NCBI GenBank assembly: GCA_900549755.1
Contig: URPQ01000002.1
Location: forward strand, 1 to 64,000
DNA from: an uncultured Oscillospiraceae bacterium
Lineage (GTDB): Bacteria; Bacillota; Clostridia; Oscillospirales; Acutalibacteraceae
Direction of reading: 5' to 3'
Length of the DNA stretch: 64,000 bases
Shown here: piece by piece, positions 60,843-64,000 of the stretch
Position numbering within the stretch: the stretch's first letter is position 1
How the letters are laid out: the number at the start of each line of letters is the position of its first letter
Made by a program: the position numbers and the translations under genes
Notes under the pieces: generated by a model
Databases searched by the model: none
The model's input: the letters and a program-made list of their open reading frames with translations, nothing else
What the model was told of the DNA's origin: nothing

Positions 60843-62599
60843 TTGTCTTCCTCTCTTTTCACTCTGTAATCGTTTGCGGTAATATAATCTCTCTCAAATC
60901 TCTCTGTTTCAAAAACCACAATTTCATTTTTCCCTTTTTTAATAAGCGGTGCGGGGATATACAAATCAAGTGTAGGACCTATATTCCAGTATCTGCCGAG
61001 ATTAAAGCCGTTTATAAAAACACAGCCCTTTGTGAAGCCCGACATATCAAGAAATGTATCAGCACATTCATCGGCGTACAGCTCGCCGTACAGAAAAACG
61101 GGAGTTCCGTCCGAGACCGCGCCCTCTTTAAATTCAAGTTCTGAAATGCGTTCAAAATTGATTGGATACATTTTATATCCAAACTGCTGTTGCTGACCTA
61201 TCATAACGGGAAAATCTATTCCTTTTTTGTCTAAAAGTTTCGGACCGTAATTGATTCTTCCGAGATTTTCCGCAAGCAAATCAAGCGTAACCTCATTTTC
61301 ATTACCACCGAGCCAGATTTCATCATTGCGAATACCCATACGGTCAATTACTCCTAATGGCTTTCCGTCCGCATATACCCAAACGCGGTCGCGCACCTTG
61401 TTAAGCTTTAGTCTCTCTGCCGTTGTATCCGCCGCGACCTTAGTGCGGTACAGCACAAAGCCGTAAGGGTGGCGCAGTTCTTCAAAGGAGCGAGGAACGG
61501 TATCCTCTGTCAAGGCTGAAATGCGCTCTAAATTATCGAACAGCCGCGCAGATTCTGTCAGTCTTATTTCTCCGTAAGAGCGCAAAGGTATCGGCTTGCA
61601 AGGAAGGTCAGGATCTTCACGATAACGCGAAAGCTCGTTTTTAAGAAGTCTGTACTGCTCAGTATATTCACCGTTTTCGGTTAAAAAAGCGCCGTAATCA
61701 TAGCTTGTGACCGTAGGCTGATAGGTGTCGGCATAATTTGCGCCGTTCATAAAGCCGAAATTTGTTCCTCCGTGGAACATATATATATTAAAATGCTCTC
61801 CGCGTTCCTGCATACGCTTAAGCGGAGCGACAATATCCTCCGCGTCGCGCTTATGAGGTTTTTCACCCCAATGGTCAAACCAACCGCACCAATACTCCAT
61901 ACAAAAATGCGGCTGATTGGGTCTTCGGGCGTCCAATGCTTCAAAATTACCCTCGGGATCAGATCCGAAGTTAGCCGTTGCAAAAACACCGTCGGTAAGT
62001 CCGCCGTTAAGCATATATTTTTCGGTTCCGTCTGCTGTAAAGAAGAAGGTATCAAGTTCATAAGAAAGCATAAGCCTGTAAAGACGGCTTATATATTCTT
62101 TATCGTTGCCGAAACTGCCGTACTCGTTTTCCACCTGCACAGCAATAATCGGTCCGCCGTTTTTAAAGAGGTGTTTTTTTATCCTTGGCATAAGCTCGTT
62201 ATAATAATTCTCTACCTTTTCAAAATAAAGCCCGTTTGAGCAACGCAGCTTTAAGCCGTTGTAGCCGAGCAGCCAATAAGGAAGACCGCCGCCCTCCCAC
62301 TCGGCACAGATATAAGGCGACGGGCGCACTATCACATAAAGCCCGAGAGCGTCAGCTGTTTGGAAAAAGCGTTCCATATCGCAGATTCCATCAAAGCAGA
62401 ACTCCCCCTCCTCAGGCTCGTGCAGATTCCACGGCACATAGGTTTCCACCGTATTAAGTCCGCAGTTTTTAAGCTTTTTAAGCCTATCCTCCCAATACTC
62501 GGGAACGACCCTGAAATAATGAATCGCACCCGATAAAATCTGTGTTTTTTCGCCGTTAAGGTATATTCCTTTTTCCTTAATCTCTAAATTTTTTCTCAT
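60839..62599 (-). CDS. GH35 beta-galactosidase
   Basis: 586 residues, no signal peptide. The typical GH35 start (LSGAIHYFRVVPEYWEDRLKK), VPWNLHEPEEG, the acid/base in QVENEYGSFG (Glu159) and the nucleophile in CMEYWCGWFDHWG (Glu235) are present, followed by beta-sandwich domains (about 380-580). It removes terminal beta-galactose, probably from Gal-beta-1,3-GlcNAc/GalNAc units after uptake. First gene of the unit running to 56944. Confidence 0.95.
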   Translation of the reverse strand: MRKNLEIKEKGIYLNGEKTQILSGAIHYFRVVPEYWEDRLKKLKNCGLNTVETYVPWNLHEPEEGEFCFDGICDMERFFQTADALGLYVIVRPSPYICAEWEGGGLPYWLLGYNGLKLRCSNGLYFEKVENYYNELMPRIKKHLFKNGGPIIAVQVENEYGSFGNDKEYISRLYRLMLSYELDTFFFTADGTEKYMLNGGLTDGVFATANFGSDPEGNFEALDARRPNQPHFCMEYWCGWFDHWGEKPHKRDAEDIVAPLKRMQERGEHFNIYMFHGGTNFGFMNGANYADTYQPTVTSYDYGAFLTENGEYTEQYRLLKNELSRYREDPDLPCKPIPLRSYGEIRLTESARLFDNLERISALTEDTVPRSFEELRHPYGFVLYRTKVAADTTAERLKLNKVRDRVWVYADGKPLGVIDRMGIRNDEIWLGGNENEVTLDLLAENLGRINYGPKLLDKKGIDFPVMIGQQQQFGYKMYPINFERISELEFKEGAVSDGTPVFLYGELYADECADTFLDMSGFTKGCVFINGFNLGRYWNIGPTLDLYIPAPLIKKGKNEIVVFETERFERDYITANDYRVKREEDK

Positions 62600-62631
62600 T
62601 TAATAACTCCGAAGCTGTATGTTTTATTCAG

Positions 62632-62664
62632 CGACAGACCGCCTTTTAAAGGAGCGGTCTGTCG
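62632..62664 (-). terminator. Hairpin terminator before the GH35 operon
   Basis: A perfect 11-bp stem CGACAGACCGC (62632-62642) / GCGGTCTGTCG (62654-62664). It follows the stop of the dockerin protein and precedes the GH35 start. The downstream run is A/T-rich but without a long T tract. Confidence 0.7.
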
Positions 62665-62680
62665 TTTGTTAAAATTATAA

Positions 62681-64000
62681 TTAAAATTTAATTCCGAGAA
62701 GAAGCTGCTTTAATGCGACAAGATCTGCGGAATCGCCGAATACCGCGTCGCCGTTGCAGTTTGCAGCCTTGAAATTGATGTGGTTATTACCGTTAGCAGA
62801 GTATTTTTTAAGACTTACAAGGTCAATAATATTAACGTTAGTATCTAAGTTAACATCGCCCGCTACGGCATTAACCGAATTAACAGAGGCGGCGTCAAAG
62901 CTTGTGAGAAGCGAAAAATAGTCGTTATTTCCGTTTGCGTCGGTAAATGAGCTAATGCTGTCTATTCCGTCAACCTGTGCCAGAGCCGCGTTGATTTCTT
63001 CTTTATCCCAAACACTTAATTCAATCCTGAAATTTCTGATTTTAACATCGTTTTCAGCGCCTGATCCATAAGCGGAATCGTTATCGGCAATAACAAGAAT
63101 ATCTCCCTTGCTCCAATTAGGCCCGTAGTTCGCGGTGAAGTTTTTAGCCATTCCCTTTCGGCTCATTGTCACCCAATTTCCTGCGGTTACCGACTGTGCG
63201 TCAAAAACAGCATATTCCGTATAAGGATTGGTGCCGTTTGCGGTATCTTCAGGCAGAGGAATAATGCTTACATATGAATCTACAGTAGTGCAAACATCAT
63301 ATTTAACCTCCATATACGGGGCAAGCACCGCAAGCAACTGATTATTTGCCATCCAACCCATTTTGCTTCCGTTTACGGTATATCCCGAGTTTACTTCCGT
63401 TTTAAGCAACGCGCCGTTTCCCGAATAACTGTGTGTTATACGACTGTTATAACACTGTCCGTCCGCACCGTATGCAACAGTACCTACGCCACTGGTTTTA
63501 TATCCGAAGGTCCAATTATGGTGAGTTTCATCTAAAGCCCATTCAGGCTTCGCGGAAGCGCCGTTTTCGTTGCTGACCCTTGTAGGATCGGCTTCAAAAA
63601 TCACTAGCTTCTTTTCGGTTGTGTACTCGGCAATATCGTTATACTTTATAACAGCGCCGAAATAGTCGGTATTGCTTTTTTCATCACTACCGAAAGAAAT
63701 ATCATGATTCCAGCCCCAAGAGCCATTCGGAGTGTATCCCGCGTCATTAAGTGCCTTATTAAACGCCAATCGGTCTGACTCTTTAACCTCAATACGAAGA
63801 TTTCGTACATCAATTACTACAGGTGCGTCAGCTAAAACAGCATCATCTCCCTCGCCCCATGCGCTGACATAGAAAAGACCGTCCGACAAATGACCGCCGA
63901 AAGTTTTATCCGCGCCATGCCTTGTGCCTTCACAGCTTATCCATTCGCCGCGGCTTGCGTTCACCTGCGAGTTTTCATCGCCGTTTGCTTTAACAAAGGC
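62681..64000 (-). CDS. Secreted beta-domain protein with C-terminal dockerin (partial)
   Basis: The frame is open to the right edge, so at least 439 residues of the C-terminal end are seen. It contains at least two beta-sandwich-like modules (with repeated VRNLRIEV / IRNFRIEL strands and GSWGWNHDI, SNWSKGDILVI-like segments), each about 160-180 residues, and a dockerin at the end (GDVNLDTNVNIIDLVSLKKY and NCNGDAVFGDSADLVALKQ). The repeated modules may bind glycans. The N-terminus, signal peptide and any catalytic domain lie outside. No neighbouring cohesin gene is visible. Confidence 0.82.
   Translation of the reverse strand, partial: AFVKANGDENSQVNASRGEWISCEGTRHGADKTFGGHLSDGLFYVSAWGEGDDAVLADAPVVIDVRNLRIEVKESDRLAFNKALNDAGYTPNGSWGWNHDISFGSDEKSNTDYFGAVIKYNDIAEYTTEKKLVIFEADPTRVSNENGASAKPEWALDETHHNWTFGYKTSGVGTVAYGADGQCYNSRITHSYSGNGALLKTEVNSGYTVNGSKMGWMANNQLLAVLAPYMEVKYDVCTTVDSYVSIIPLPEDTANGTNPYTEYAVFDAQSVTAGNWVTMSRKGMAKNFTANYGPNWSKGDILVIADNDSAYGSGAENDVKIRNFRIELSVWDKEEINAALAQVDGIDSISSFTDANGNNDYFSLLTSFDAASVNSVNAVAGDVNLDTNVNIIDLVSLKKYSANGNNHINFKAANCNGDAVFGDSADLVALKQLLLGIKF

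Noticed and set aside
1..64000. CRISPR arrays, rRNA or tRNA genes
   Set aside because: No regular repeat-spacer array, no rRNA segments and no recognisable tRNA cloverleaf with CCA/T-loop were found by eye.

Overview
The window reads as chromosome from an anaerobic Clostridia-type Firmicute, probably a gut Oscillospirales/Ruminococcaceae-like lineage. The evidence is AGGAGG-type ribosome sites, type I dockerins, CUT1 sugar transporters without their own ATPase, a single-chain PurL, a PurO-type IMP cyclohydrolase, a ZTP riboswitch and a decayed spoIIID. This placement is inferred from gene content.

Region 1, about 0.3-16.7 kb, is the most unusual part: an accessory island for RNA repair, nucleic-acid processing and stress. 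It has a PPP-type phosphatase, a cREC-RtcB-P-loop operon, a DIP1984-family protein, a HhH-like protein, four small or unknown genes, a RecB-like/DUF2779 nuclease, two uracil-DNA-glycosylase-like genes (one frameshifted), a retron (msr-msd RNA plus reverse transcriptase), a soluble FtsH-like AAA+/M41 protease, several unknown genes and a WYL regulator. Five promoters in the island share CGGTACAT (or TGGTACAC), then exactly 9 nt, then a -10 box, with no consensus -35. This suggests one activated regulon, probably run by the WYL protein. The retron RNA instead has a consensus constitutive-type promoter, so a standing retron surrounded by inducible RNA-repair and proteolysis genes is my leading candidate for an undescribed system.

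Region 2, 16.8-39.3 kb, holds a frameshifted, truncated spoIIID and then a long minus-strand glycan-uptake locus. It encodes an AraC regulator, two CUT1 transporters with separate binding proteins, a DUF5696 protein, an NHL/TPR/Yip1 membrane protein, two paralogous alpha-helical putative glycan enzymes, a DUF4434-like TIM-barrel protein, an AGE-type epimerase, a stand-alone dockerin and a membrane-anchored protein with four copies of a ~140-residue module. Region 3, 39.4-42 kb, is a secreted metallophosphoesterase with a dockerin.

Region 4, 42.4-53.76 kb, is a complete de novo purine operon on the minus strand, in transcription order purE-C-F-M-N-O, AICAR formyltransferase, purD and purL. A ZTP riboswitch and terminator lie in its leader.

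Region 5, 53.8-56.9 kb, is genomic debris: a CHAP-like fragment, the istB end of an IS21 element joined to an IS256 fragment, broken nagA and nagB, and the N-terminal part of a tyrosine integrase. Region 6, 56.9-64 kb, is a host-glycan operon (GH35 beta-galactosidase, GH20 hexosaminidase, nagB carrying a nonsense codon, a second GH20-like enzyme). It ends in a secreted dockerin protein cut by the right edge. No nagA or nagB in the window is intact.
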